In this document: positions 1-6,653 of the stretch, piece after piece | How positions within the stretch are numbered: the first letter of the stretch is position 1 | Layout of the letters: the number at the start of each line of letters is the position of its first letter | NCBI GenBank assembly: GCA_016291185.1 | Contig: JAEFAI010000025.1 | Location: 1-37,131, forward strand | DNA length: 37,131 bases | Direction of reading: 5' to 3' | Source of the DNA: Bacteroidales bacterium | GTDB taxonomy: Bacteria; Bacteroidota; Bacteroidia; Bacteroidales; UBA932 | Program-made: the position numbers and the translations under genes | Notes under the pieces: model-generated | Database searches by the model: none | The model's input: the letters and a program-made list of their open reading frames with translations, nothing else | Told to the model about the DNA's origin: nothing

Positions 1-2
1 TC

Positions 3-290
3 GACTACGGCGTGGAGGAGCTCTTCCGCCAGGAAGAGGAGGACAAGGACGGCAACGTGACGCCGGTCATCGTGATGTACGGCGACTACAGCGCCTACGG
101 CCAGATCCAGAAATACATTGAAGAGAATGGTTACGAGCTCATCTCCGGTGGCTTCGAGCAGATCCCGAATGTGGATCTCAAGGAGGTCACTGACGAGCAG
201 CGCGCCACCCTCGACAAGCTCATCGGCATGCTCGAGGATGACGAGGATGTGACCAACGTCTATACGACGATGAAGCCCGCCGAAGAGTAA
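3..290 (+). CDS. yebC: YebC/PmpR family protein, C-terminal part (5' end outside window)
   Basis: The reading frame is open from the first complete codon in the window, so the gene begins upstream; the GTG at 12 is internal. About 95 residues remain. They match the end of the YebC/PmpR/TACO1 family: an acidic stretch, the pattern GYELISGGFEQIPN, and the terminal EDDEDVTNVYT, which corresponds to the family's typical ending EDxDDVQxVY. Family members were annotated as DNA-binding regulators, and more recent work assigns YebC proteins a role on the ribosome at difficult peptide motifs; which role applies here cannot be read from the fragment. A strong intrinsic terminator follows about 40 bases after the stop. 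Confidence 0.85.
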   Translation, partial: DYGVEELFRQEEEDKDGNVTPVIVMYGDYSAYGQIQKYIEENGYELISGGFEQIPNVDLKEVTDEQRATLDKLIGMLEDDEDVTNVYTTMKPAEE

Positions 291-330
291 TTCGGGCCAT
301 TCGTCGAAGAAAATAGCCCATTCGTCGAAA

Positions 331-359
331 AACCGGACCGTGCAAGGTCCGGTTTTTTT
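331..359 (+). terminator. Intrinsic terminator after yebC
   Basis: AACCGGACC (331-339) pairs with GGTCCGGTT (346-354) around the loop GTGCAA and runs straight into a tract of seven T (353-359). The spacer before it (291-330) holds two copies of CCATTCGTCGAA and no gene. Confidence 0.85.
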
Positions 360-366
360 ATGTTTG
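359..366 (+). promoter_or_regulatory. Possible -7 promoter element for the exported protein at 403
   Basis: TATGTTTG fits the Bacteroidota -7 consensus TAnnTTTG and lies 36 nt before the start codon. It overlaps the T tract of the preceding terminator, and there is no clear upstream TTTG, so only half of the promoter is supported. Confidence 0.35.
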
Positions 367-407
367 CATCGTAAAGAACGAAACAACCAAAACCATTTTA
401 CGATGCA
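365..407 (+). promoter_or_regulatory. Inverted repeat enclosing the start codon of the gene at 403
   Basis: TGCATCGTAAA (365-375) is the exact reverse complement of TTTACGATGCA (397-407), with a 21-nt loop between. The right arm contains the ATG at 403-405. In RNA this would bury the start codon. If transcription starts inside the left arm, as the -7 element at 359 suggests, it could instead be a DNA operator. Confidence 0.45.
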
Positions 408-969
408 TAAAAAACTGATTTCCCTGGTGCTCCTGCTCGCAAGCGTTGCAGGGGTGGCTTCGGCCCAGAACCGCTACGGCATCAAGTCCGGCATTCTGAC
501 CCAGAAGTCCGAAATGGGTGAAACCACCATCTATTTCGACAACTATGGCGCCCTCGAGGCCCAGAAGATGAAGATGAACTTCATGGGTAACGAGATGGAG
601 ATGTCCATCATCCGCAAGGACGGCAAGACCTACATGGTCAACGTGGCCGAGAAGCAGGTCCAGGAAATGCCCGCTGGTGGCATGATGGGCGGCAGCGACA
701 TCAACTTCCTCAATCTGACCGACGCGGTCAAGTCCGCCAACAAGATCAAGGAAGCCGGCAAAGAGACCATCCTTGGCAAAGAGTGCACCAAGTACACGAT
801 GGAAGCCGAGCAGATGGGTATGACCATGAGCCAGACCGTCTGGGTTTGGAACGGCATTGCCCTGAAGTCCCTCACGGACGGCGGTCAGTTCCAGTTCGGC
901 AACGAGGCCGTGAAGCTCGAAGAGAACGTCACGATCCCCGCTTCCACCTTTGAGATCCCGAATTTTTAA
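403..969 (+). CDS. Small exported protein, DUF4412-like
   Basis: The chosen start is the ATG at 403 (MHKKLIS), because it gives a clean Sec signal peptide: positive N-terminus, hydrophobic core, and cleavage after ASA about residue 22. The frame is open further upstream, but that stretch contains the terminator and no signal sequence. The mature part, about 166 residues, is rich in Met and Lys and alternates short beta-type segments (GILTQKSEMG, TIYFDNYG, GNEMEMSIIRKDGKTYMVN) with a later GKETILGKECTKYTME segment. This pattern resembles DUF4412 and LolA-like periplasmic proteins of Bacteroidota that may handle lipids or lipoproteins. No catalytic motif is visible. An 11-bp inverted repeat covers the start codon. 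Family assignment is moderate; function is unknown. Confidence 0.7.
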   Translation: MHKKLISLVLLLASVAGVASAQNRYGIKSGILTQKSEMGETTIYFDNYGALEAQKMKMNFMGNEMEMSIIRKDGKTYMVNVAEKQVQEMPAGGMMGGSDINFLNLTDAVKSANKIKEAGKETILGKECTKYTMEAEQMGMTMSQTVWVWNGIALKSLTDGGQFQFGNEAVKLEENVTIPASTFEIPNF

Positions 970-1019
970 TTAATAATATTTGTTTATATAGGTAAAATTT
1001 AAGTTTAACTTACGCTCCG

Positions 1020-1058
1020 AAAAAGCTAGCGGGCATCCTTCACAGGGTGCCCGCTAGC
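1020..1058 (-). terminator. Terminator of the GIN lipoprotein operon, between convergent genes
   Basis: GCTAGCGGGCATCC (1025-1038) pairs with GGGTGCCCGCTAGC (1045-1058), a 14-bp stem with one G-U pair and a 6-nt loop. On the minus strand it is followed by a U5 tract (A's at 1020-1024). There is no comparable tract on the plus strand. The AT-rich bases 970-1019 hold nothing else recognised. Confidence 0.8.
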
Positions 1059-1084
1059 CGTTGTTAGCATAGAATATTGTTTAA

Positions 1085-1822
1085 TTACCTAGGTTTCTTG
1101 ACACTGCCGACGCCACGGACTTTGGAGTCGATGTCGGCGCACTGGAGCTCGCGGGCGTCGATGTCGCCGGCGCCGCTGATGCTCAGGTCGGCCTTGCCGC
1201 TGACGCGACCGGAGACGACTGCGTCGCCGGCCCCGGCGATGGCCACCTGCAGATCGTCGCAGTCGATGCCGCTGATGGTGGCGTCTCCGGCACCGTTGAC
1301 GTTCAGGGAGGCGTTGCCGCTCTTGAGGCCGTTGATATCAATGTCGCCGGCACCGTTCACGGTGGCGCTGAAGTCCAGGGCGGTGATGCCCTGCGGGGCG
1401 TTGAAGTCCACGGCGCCGTTGAAGACCACGTTTTCAAGCACGGGGCTGGAAATGTTGATCTTGACATGCTTGAGGTTGCGGATGCGGGTGGTATTGGTCT
1501 TGATCTCGAGCGTGCCGTTCTCGTTGCGGACGGTCACGAGGTCGAGGACGTTGTCCGGGGCGTAGATGGACACGGCGCACTCGCCGGGCGTATAGATCAC
1601 GTCGCCGGGCAGGTTGCAGACCAGACCGTGGAACTCGCCGGTCACTTCGTCGCGGGTGATGTAATTGTCGCTGGCGGTAATCCGCTCGCCGGCGCCTTCA
1701 CCATTTATGGTGTAGCCGTTCTCCCGGATCTCGTTCTTCAAGTCATTGCTCAGCTTGACGAAGCGGCAGGAGGGGAGGGTGAGCAGCAGGGCTGCTGCGA
1801 GGATGTATGCGATTTTCTTCAT
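1085..1822 (-). CDS. GIN-domain (DUF2807) lipoprotein
   Basis: The 245-residue protein starts with a lipoprotein signal (MKKIAYILAAALLLTLPSC; the lipidated Cys would be residue 19). The rest is a repetitive beta-solenoid of the 'head GIN domain' type: the motif GAGD recurs at near-regular intervals (NGAGDIDINGL, NGAGDATISGI, AGAGDAVVSGR, SGAGDIDARE). Proteins of this family are common cell-surface or periplasmic proteins in Bacteroidota, with no established enzymatic activity. It is the last gene of a four-gene leftward operon, 10 nt after the GntR regulator, which suggests it belongs to the same envelope response as the ABC transporter. The repeats are also seen as repeated GCCGGC-containing DNA. 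Confidence 0.85.
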   Translation of the reverse strand: MKKIAYILAAALLLTLPSCRFVKLSNDLKNEIRENGYTINGEGAGERITASDNYITRDEVTGEFHGLVCNLPGDVIYTPGECAVSIYAPDNVLDLVTVRNENGTLEIKTNTTRIRNLKHVKINISSPVLENVVFNGAVDFNAPQGITALDFSATVNGAGDIDINGLKSGNASLNVNGAGDATISGIDCDDLQVAIAGAGDAVVSGRVSGKADLSISGAGDIDARELQCADIDSKVRGVGSVKKPR

Positions 1823-1832
1823 GGTTGTGCTT

Positions 1833-2171
1833 TTAGTCGATAAATTCTTTGAGGTTGATGCCGAGCAGGGTAGCGCGGCTGCGGAAGAGCGGGAGCTCCT
1901 CGTCGATGAACTTGCGGCGCTCCGTCTCGCGGATCACGTCGATGGCGTCGCCGGCGATGAAGAAGCCGATGCCGCGCTGGTTGAAGATAACCTTGCGGTC
2001 CGTGAGGATCTCGTAGGACCGGGCCACGGTGTTCGGGTTGACTCCGATTTCTGCACCCCATTCCCGGACCGAGGGGATGCGCCCGCCGGGTTTGAATTCC
2101 CCGGAGAGGATCCGCTCGCAGAGATTGTCCGCGATCTGGATGTAGATGGGTTTGTTACTGTCGAATTCCAT
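1833..2171 (-). CDS. GntR-family regulator, YtrA type
   Basis: The 112-residue protein has an N-terminal winged helix with the GntR signature (PIYIQIADNLCERILSGEFKPGGRIPSVREWGAEIGVNPNTVAR), followed by only about 40 residues. The short tail is diagnostic of the YtrA subfamily, which lacks a large effector domain and usually represses an ABC transporter operon it belongs to. The start is the ATG at 2171; the frame extends upstream but overlaps the previous gene. It lies 4 nt after the membrane protein gene and 10 nt before the GIN lipoprotein. A GTGTA...TACAC inverted repeat at the operon promoter is its likely operator. Confidence 0.88.
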   Translation of the reverse strand: MEFDSNKPIYIQIADNLCERILSGEFKPGGRIPSVREWGAEIGVNPNTVARSYEILTDRKVIFNQRGIGFFIAGDAIDVIRETERRKFIDEELPLFRSRATLLGINLKEFID

Positions 2172-2175
2172 ATTT

Positions 2176-2976
2176 TTAATGTTTAAGTGTGCGGAGACGG
2201 TAGTAAGTGCCACCCAGGAGTCCACCAATGACGATGAAGAAGTAGATATTGGTGAGCCAGTTGACGAAGTTGGCGGCCTTTATCGGATCGACGAGGCTGT
2301 CGAAGAAGCCGATGTAGTCAGGTCCGTTGTGCCCGAAGAAGACCATGGCGAGGGTGGAGAAGATGGTGCTGAAGGCAAAGAGGCAGAGGATGGTCTTGCC
2401 GATTTTTCCCTTCTTGAAGCAGATAGCACCGAGGACGAAGACCAGGATACTGGAGATCCAGTCCAGGATGAAAATGGCTTCGAGGTTGACGTAAAGCCCC
2501 TCTGCGTTCATACCGTCCTTGATTCCCTGCAGGAAGGTCAGTTCGAGAACACGGTCGCCGTAAAGATTGGGGAAGAAGAAACTCATCAGCGCGTCGCTGG
2601 CGAGCTGCAGGCCGAACAGGGCGATCGGCAGCATGATGCAGACAATCAGCATCATGGAGAGCCATTTCTCAAAGGTGGAGGCCGGAATCATCAGGAAGTT
2701 GGAGCCGGCCCGCTTCTCGGTAAGGTGGCCGTAGAGCTTGGCGCCGGCACCCAGGATAACGACCGTGGTGGCAATGCCGAGCTGCATGTATTTCGCCACC
2801 ATATTGAGTTCGTGGAACTGCTGCAGGAAGATCAGGTTGAAGAGCTGCGCGAATACGAACACGATGATGGGGAGCGTGCCGCTGATCAGCAGGCTGAGCG
2901 CGTAGTTGTTCTTCGCGTTGCGCAGGTCGTACAGGAAATAATTCCCGAAACGCTTGAAGTCGAAAATGTTATTCAT
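2176..2976 (-). CDS. Six-helix membrane protein, probable ABC permease partner
   Basis: The 266-residue protein has about six hydrophobic segments (roughly residues 28-46, 62-82, 108-126, 170-187, 195-212 and 236-254) and no signal peptide. The opening MNNIFDFKRFGNYFLYDLRNAKNNY resembles ABC-2-type permeases of Bacteroidota linked to YtrA-type operons. It overlaps the end of the ATPase gene by 8 nt, so the two are translationally coupled and probably form one inner-membrane transporter. The substrate is not evident. By analogy with Ytr-type systems, a role in the envelope or in antimicrobial stress is possible, but this is inference. Confidence 0.7.
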   Translation of the reverse strand: MNNIFDFKRFGNYFLYDLRNAKNNYALSLLISGTLPIIVFVFAQLFNLIFLQQFHELNMVAKYMQLGIATTVVILGAGAKLYGHLTEKRAGSNFLMIPASTFEKWLSMMLIVCIMLPIALFGLQLASDALMSFFFPNLYGDRVLELTFLQGIKDGMNAEGLYVNLEAIFILDWISSILVFVLGAICFKKGKIGKTILCLFAFSTIFSTLAMVFFGHNGPDYIGFFDSLVDPIKAANFVNWLTNIYFFIVIGGLLGGTYYRLRTLKH

Positions 2977-3799
2977 GGTTGAAGAGGTTTTTGACGAGAT
3001 CCTTGTGCATGTGGACGGTGTTGAAGAGGGCTTCGATGTTTACCTTGCTGTCGGCCTTCTCCGTGTTGGGGAGGACCTGGATGAAGCCGCCGGGCAGTTG
3101 CTCGGAGTAGAGTGCTTCGGGGTGCAGGGTGGTGCCGTAGTCGAAGAAGAGCTTCTCGGAGATCTGCTCGATCGTGGCGTTCAGCAGGACATCGCGGCGG
3201 TCCAGGATGATGATCGGGTCGATGATATTCTCCAGGTCGCGCACCTGGTGGGTGGAAATCACGATGGTGGAGTCTTCGGCCGTGTACTTCATCAGGGCGG
3301 AGCGGAACTGGGCCTTGGACGGGATGTCCAGGCCGTTGGTCGGCTCGTCGAGGTAGAGGAAGCGCGTGCCGCAGGCGAGGGCGAAGGCGATGTAGGTCTT
3401 CTTGAGCTGGCCGGCGGACATGGCGTTCATCTTCTGCTCCAGGTTGACCTCGAACTCGCCGAGAATCTTCTCGAAGGTGTCGAGGCGGAAGTTCGGCCAG
3501 AATTTGCCGCTGGCCTTGGCCCAGCCGTAGGCCTTGTCGTTGATCGGGGCTACCTCGTCGGGGAGATAGTACTGGTCCTGCAGCAGGGCGGGTTCACGCT
3601 TCCAGGGGTCGCGTCCGTCCGTTTCGATCGTGCCGGTCTGGGTTTTCTTCAGGCCGCAGAGGAGGGTCAGCAGCGTCGTCTTGCCGACGCCGTTCTCGCC
3701 GAGAAGACCGTAGATCTTGCCCGGTTCCAGGTCCATGGAGATGTTCCGCAGGACCTCATTCTTTCCATAGCTGAATGCTAGATTGTTGATGTGTATCAT
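2969..3799 (-). CDS. ABC transporter ATP-binding protein
   Basis: The 276-residue protein carries a full nucleotide-binding domain: Walker A GENGVGKT (residues 34-41), a divergent signature MSAGQ (127-131) in place of LSGGQ, Walker B FLYLDEP (147-153), and the H-loop STH (His184). The C-terminal 80 residues are an extension with no recognised motif. It is the first gene of the operon and precedes the membrane protein with an 8-nt overlap. The architecture of ATPase, permease and GntR regulator matches YtrA-controlled exporters, though here the regulator comes third rather than first. Confidence 0.9.
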   Translation of the reverse strand: MIHINNLAFSYGKNEVLRNISMDLEPGKIYGLLGENGVGKTTLLTLLCGLKKTQTGTIETDGRDPWKREPALLQDQYYLPDEVAPINDKAYGWAKASGKFWPNFRLDTFEKILGEFEVNLEQKMNAMSAGQLKKTYIAFALACGTRFLYLDEPTNGLDIPSKAQFRSALMKYTAEDSTIVISTHQVRDLENIIDPIIILDRRDVLLNATIEQISEKLFFDYGTTLHPEALYSEQLPGGFIQVLPNTEKADSKVNIEALFNTVHMHKDLVKNLFNHE

Positions 3800-3809
3800 T
3801 GCTTTTGCA

Positions 3810-3831
3810 GTGTATTAGTTCATTAGTACAC
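3810..3831. promoter_or_regulatory. Candidate GntR (YtrA-type) operator
   Basis: A 22-bp imperfect palindrome, GTGTA-N12-TACAC (outer arms 5 bp exact, inner bases partly symmetric with TA steps). It lies just downstream of the -7 element of the ABC operon, at or near the transcription start. Its arms closely resemble the published AGTGTA/TACACT half-sites of Bacillus YtrA, and the operon encodes a YtrA-type regulator. Confidence 0.6.
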
Positions 3832-3833
3832 CG

Positions 3834-3864
3834 CAAAGGTACAACAAAAATTGAAACTTCCAAA
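3834..3864 (-). promoter_or_regulatory. Promoter of the ABC/GntR/GIN operon
   Basis: On the minus strand TTTG (3861-3864) is separated by 19 nt from TACCTTTG (3834-3841), which matches the Bacteroidota sigma-70 consensus TTTG-N19-21-TAnnTTTG. The start codon is 34 nt downstream of the -7 element. Confidence 0.75.
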
Positions 3865-3925
3865 TCTTTTTGCAAAAATTTTATGCCCTTTTTATCCACA
3901 CCTATTTATTCGTGCGCGCGCAATG

Positions 3926-3995
3926 GCCCGGGAGCAGTAGAAACCGAGTCCGGGGGTGGACACGTCCTCCGGAGCCTGTTTCTACTGCTCCGGGC
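3926..3995. repeat. 70-nt inverted repeat downstream of the GSCFA gene
   Basis: The left arm GCCCGGGAGCAGTAGAAAC (3926-3944) pairs with the right arm GTTTCTACTGCTCCGGGC (3978-3995), with one base unpaired. A second short pairing near the tip (GTCCGG with CCGGAG) extends the hairpin. It begins 13 nt after the GSCFA stop codon, but neither strand has a T tract beside it, so it is not a classical terminator. It may be an interspersed palindromic element. The remaining bases of the 3800-4008 gap hold only the ABC promoter and operator. Confidence 0.6.
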
Positions 3996-4008
3996 GAATG
4001 GCGGTTGC

Positions 4009-4908
4009 TTAGCGCAGGGGACGGTGGGCGGCGGCGCGACAGGCGCGCTCGGCGGCGAGGATGCGCTCGTGGTCGGCGGGGTCGGTGCAGGCGTCGAGGA
4101 AGCGTTCCCAGACGAGCTGGATGGCCGCGGGGGCGGGGTGGACGAGGTCGTCTGCGTAGAAGCGGTAGTCGCGAAGCTCGTCGCAGATGATTTCGTAGGC
4201 CGGGAAATACGCGACGGGAGATTCGCCGGTCGGAGCCGGCGAATGACGAAGGGAACCGGCGAATGACGAACAGACCTGTTCGACGGCGAGGTGCAATGTG
4301 GATTTCGAGATGGTGTTGGCGTGGGCGCCGGCGCCGAGGTGGCGGATGGGGGAGACCGTGAGCAGGAAACGCTTCTCCGGGTGTGCTGAGATGATGCTGC
4401 GCAGCAGCTCCGCGCAAGTCTCGACCGAAAGGAGCTCGTGCGCGAACTCCCGGGCGGGACGCTTCAGGCAGTTGGCAACGACCGGCTGGCCGGGGCGTTC
4501 CAGTGCGCGCCAGACCCAGGCGGTGCCGAGTGTCAGGAGGACGACGCGGCAGTCCCGCCAACGGGCGGCATCTTCCGCCAGTCGCGCATTCGCGTGCGCG
4601 AGGAATTCTTCCGCCGTCGCCCGGGCGAAAGAAGTGTGATGCGAGAAACTGCAGATGCGCCCTGCACCGGCACCCATCTCGACGCAATCTTCTTGCGTGA
4701 AGGGTTCGGCGCTGTCCAAGCGCGCCACGGCGGCCGCGAGGGAGGCCGGATTGTAGAGGGTGCCGAAGGGATTGCGGAGCACGTTGAAGCCGGCAGCTTC
4801 GAGGCGGGCTCCCATCTCATCGGCGAAACAACTTCCTAGGACACAAATAGGCTCAGAATGAACCATTGTGACCTGTTTTTCGCACTGAACTTCGGTAAAC
4901 AGTTTCAT
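4009..4908 (-). CDS. GSCFA-family protein with inserted palindromic repeat
   Basis: The 299-residue protein contains the family-defining motif GSCFAD near the N-terminus, then RNPFGTLYNPASLA, SHHTSFA, LLTLGTAWVWR and the C-terminal YRFYADDLVHP. GSCFA proteins are SGNH-hydrolase-like and widespread in Bacteroidota, with no proven substrate. The ATG at 4908 is chosen over a TTG four codons upstream. An in-frame insertion of roughly 15-20 residues (about 214-233, including AGSLRHSPAPTGES) is encoded by a palindromic DNA element at 4218-4271. It falls in a loop position just before the conserved VAYFPAYEI segment, so the fold may tolerate it. The gene is divergent from the 5'-nucleotidase gene with 32 bp between them. 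Confidence 0.85.
   Translation of the reverse strand: MKLFTEVQCEKQVTMVHSEPICVLGSCFADEMGARLEAAGFNVLRNPFGTLYNPASLAAAVARLDSAEPFTQEDCVEMGAGAGRICSFSHHTSFARATAEEFLAHANARLAEDAARWRDCRVVLLTLGTAWVWRALERPGQPVVANCLKRPAREFAHELLSVETCAELLRSIISAHPEKRFLLTVSPIRHLGAGAHANTISKSTLHLAVEQVCSSFAGSLRHSPAPTGESPVAYFPAYEIICDELRDYRFYADDLVHPAPAAIQLVWERFLDACTDPADHERILAAERACRAAAHRPLR
4218..4271. repeat. Palindromic repeat element inside the GSCFA gene
   Basis: Bases 4218-4249 are identical over 32 bp to 31685-31716. The core is ATTCGCCGG, a 6-nt loop, then CCGGCGAAT. A partial second copy follows at 4256-4270, repeating CCGGCGAATGACGAA from 4236-4250. On the minus strand the unit reads CGTCATT, stem-loop, AATCTC. It is transcribed and translated as part of the GSCFA protein. 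Confidence 0.8.
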
Positions 4909-4917
4909 AAATCGGGA

Positions 4918-4925
4918 CAAATTTA
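4918..4925 (-). promoter_or_regulatory. Possible -7 element of the GSCFA gene
   Basis: TAAATTTG on the minus strand fits TAnnTTTG but lies only 9 nt before the ATG at 4908, so a transcript from it would have almost no leader. No well-spaced TTTG is present upstream. Confidence 0.3.
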
Positions 4926-4940
4926 GTAATTTCGCACATT

Positions 4941-6653
4941 ATGCGACACAAACTGATTGCCATTTTCTCAGTCGTACTGAGCCTGGCCACGGCCTGTGCC
5001 CCGAAAGAGCGCACCCTGCATATTGTCACGACCGGTGACGTTCATGGATCCTGGTTCGACGAACCCTATGTCGAAGGCCAGGCGAATAAGACCAGCCTGA
5101 TGTCCGTCAAAGCGTGGGTGGACAGTCTGAGGCAGGCTGTCGGTAAGCAGAACGTCCTTCTGCTGGATGCCGGCGACTGCCTGCAGGGAGACAATGCCAC
5201 GATTTACTACAATTATACCAACACGGAAGGTGAGCATCCCTTTGTCCAGCTCGTCTCTTACATGGGCTACGACGCCGTGGCCGTGGGCAACCATGACATT
5301 GAGACCGGACACCCGGTCTATGACAAGGTCAACGCTCAGCTGCGTGCGCGCGGGATCCCGTTCCTGGCGGCCAACGCCATCAGAGCGGATGGTCAGCCCT
5401 ACTTTACTCCTTATAAGATTTTCCGCCGTGGCGGCTTCAAAGTAGCTGTGATCGGCTTTACTAACGCCAACATGAAAGCCTGGCTGGACGAAGCCATCTG
5501 GTCGGGAATAGACTTCCAGTCCCTGATCCCCTGTGCGCAGGAGTGGGTGGACCGCATTCGCGAAAAGGAGCATCCCGACGTTGTCGTGGCGCTGACGCAC
5601 TCCGCCACGGGCAATGGTGACGGCTCGATCCTGGAGGCCCAGGGCCTTGACCTGCTGAAGAGCCTGCAGGGCGTGGATGTCCTGGTCTGCTCGCACGATC
5701 ATATCCCTTTCGTGAAAGAGAAGGACGGAACCTGGCTGATCAACGGCGGTGCCCGTGCGGGTAATGTCGGACATGCCGTCGTCACGTCCTCCAAGGCCGC
5801 TGGCAAGCAGGTTTGTGGCGAAACCGTCCGGATGGACAAGGACAAGGTGGACGAGGCGATGAAGGACCATTTCCGCCCGATCTTCGAGCAGGTGAAAACC
5901 TTTACGCAGGAGCCCGTGGGCCATTTGGCGATGGAACTGCGTACGCGGGATGCTTACAAGGGCATGTGCGATTACGTCAATCTGGTCCATACGGTCCAGC
6001 TGGAGAGCTCCGGCGCCCAATTGTCTTTTGCCGCTCCGTTGACCTTCAACGGCACCGTCAAGCCGGGGCTGGTGATCTTCAACGACATGTTTACGATTTA
6101 TCCTTATGAGAATCAGCTATATATCCTGAAGCTGAAAGGCTCCGAAGTCAAGGATTATCTTGAGTTTTCCTATGACACATGGATCCAGAAGCCGTGCCCG
6201 CATGTCCTGAAGATTTCGGATGCACCGGACCCGCGTACGGGGGCTTCCCGGTGGTCGTTCGTCGGCAGGACGTACAATTTCGACTCTGCCGCCGGCATCG
6301 TCTATACGGTGGACGTGACGCGTCCCGCCGGACAGCGCGTGCAGATCAAGTCTCTAGCGGACGGCACGCCCTTCGACCCGGAAGCCTGGTACACCGTGGC
6401 CATGACTTCCTATCGCGCCAGCGGTGGCGGAGAATTGCTGCATCAGGGGGCTGGTCTGGATCCGGATGAATTGGATGACCGTGTGGTGTCCCGCGGGACC
6501 GAGATCCGGCAGATGATCTACCATTTCTTCAAGGACCACGAGGTCGTAGATGCGGCGCTTGTCGGAGACAAGTCCGTCATCGGAGAATGGCATTTCGTGC
6601 CGGAGGCGACTGTGGGGCCGTTGATGGAAAAGGACCTGGCGCTTATCTTCTAA
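4941..6653 (+). CDS. 5'-nucleotidase/metallophosphoesterase lipoprotein (UshA-like)
   Basis: The 570-residue protein begins with a lipoprotein signal (LSLATAC, Cys19), so it is probably anchored in the periplasm or outer envelope. The N-terminal calcineurin-like domain shows the dimetal motifs GDVHG (Asp33, His35), DAGDCLQGD (Asp79), GNHDIE (117-119), LTHS and SHDH. The C-terminal half matches the 5'-nucleotidase substrate-binding domain, with FNDMFTIYPYENQLYILKLKG, YTVAMTSYRASGGGE and a late ending. It should release phosphate from extracytoplasmic nucleotides or related esters. It ends 11 nt inside the convergent ffh gene. Confidence 0.9.
   Translation: MRHKLIAIFSVVLSLATACAPKERTLHIVTTGDVHGSWFDEPYVEGQANKTSLMSVKAWVDSLRQAVGKQNVLLLDAGDCLQGDNATIYYNYTNTEGEHPFVQLVSYMGYDAVAVGNHDIETGHPVYDKVNAQLRARGIPFLAANAIRADGQPYFTPYKIFRRGGFKVAVIGFTNANMKAWLDEAIWSGIDFQSLIPCAQEWVDRIREKEHPDVVVALTHSATGNGDGSILEAQGLDLLKSLQGVDVLVCSHDHIPFVKEKDGTWLINGGARAGNVGHAVVTSSKAAGKQVCGETVRMDKDKVDEAMKDHFRPIFEQVKTFTQEPVGHLAMELRTRDAYKGMCDYVNLVHTVQLESSGAQLSFAAPLTFNGTVKPGLVIFNDMFTIYPYENQLYILKLKGSEVKDYLEFSYDTWIQKPCPHVLKISDAPDPRTGASRWSFVGRTYNFDSAAGIVYTVDVTRPAGQRVQIKSLADGTPFDPEAWYTVAMTSYRASGGGELLHQGAGLDPDELDDRVVSRGTEIRQMIYHFFKDHEVVDAALVGDKSVIGEWHFVPEATVGPLMEKDLALIF

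Noticed and set aside
291..330. Two CCATTCGTCGAA copies as the start of a CRISPR or larger repeat array
   Set aside because: Only two 12-bp copies are present with no regular spacer series; no CRISPR array is seen anywhere in the window.
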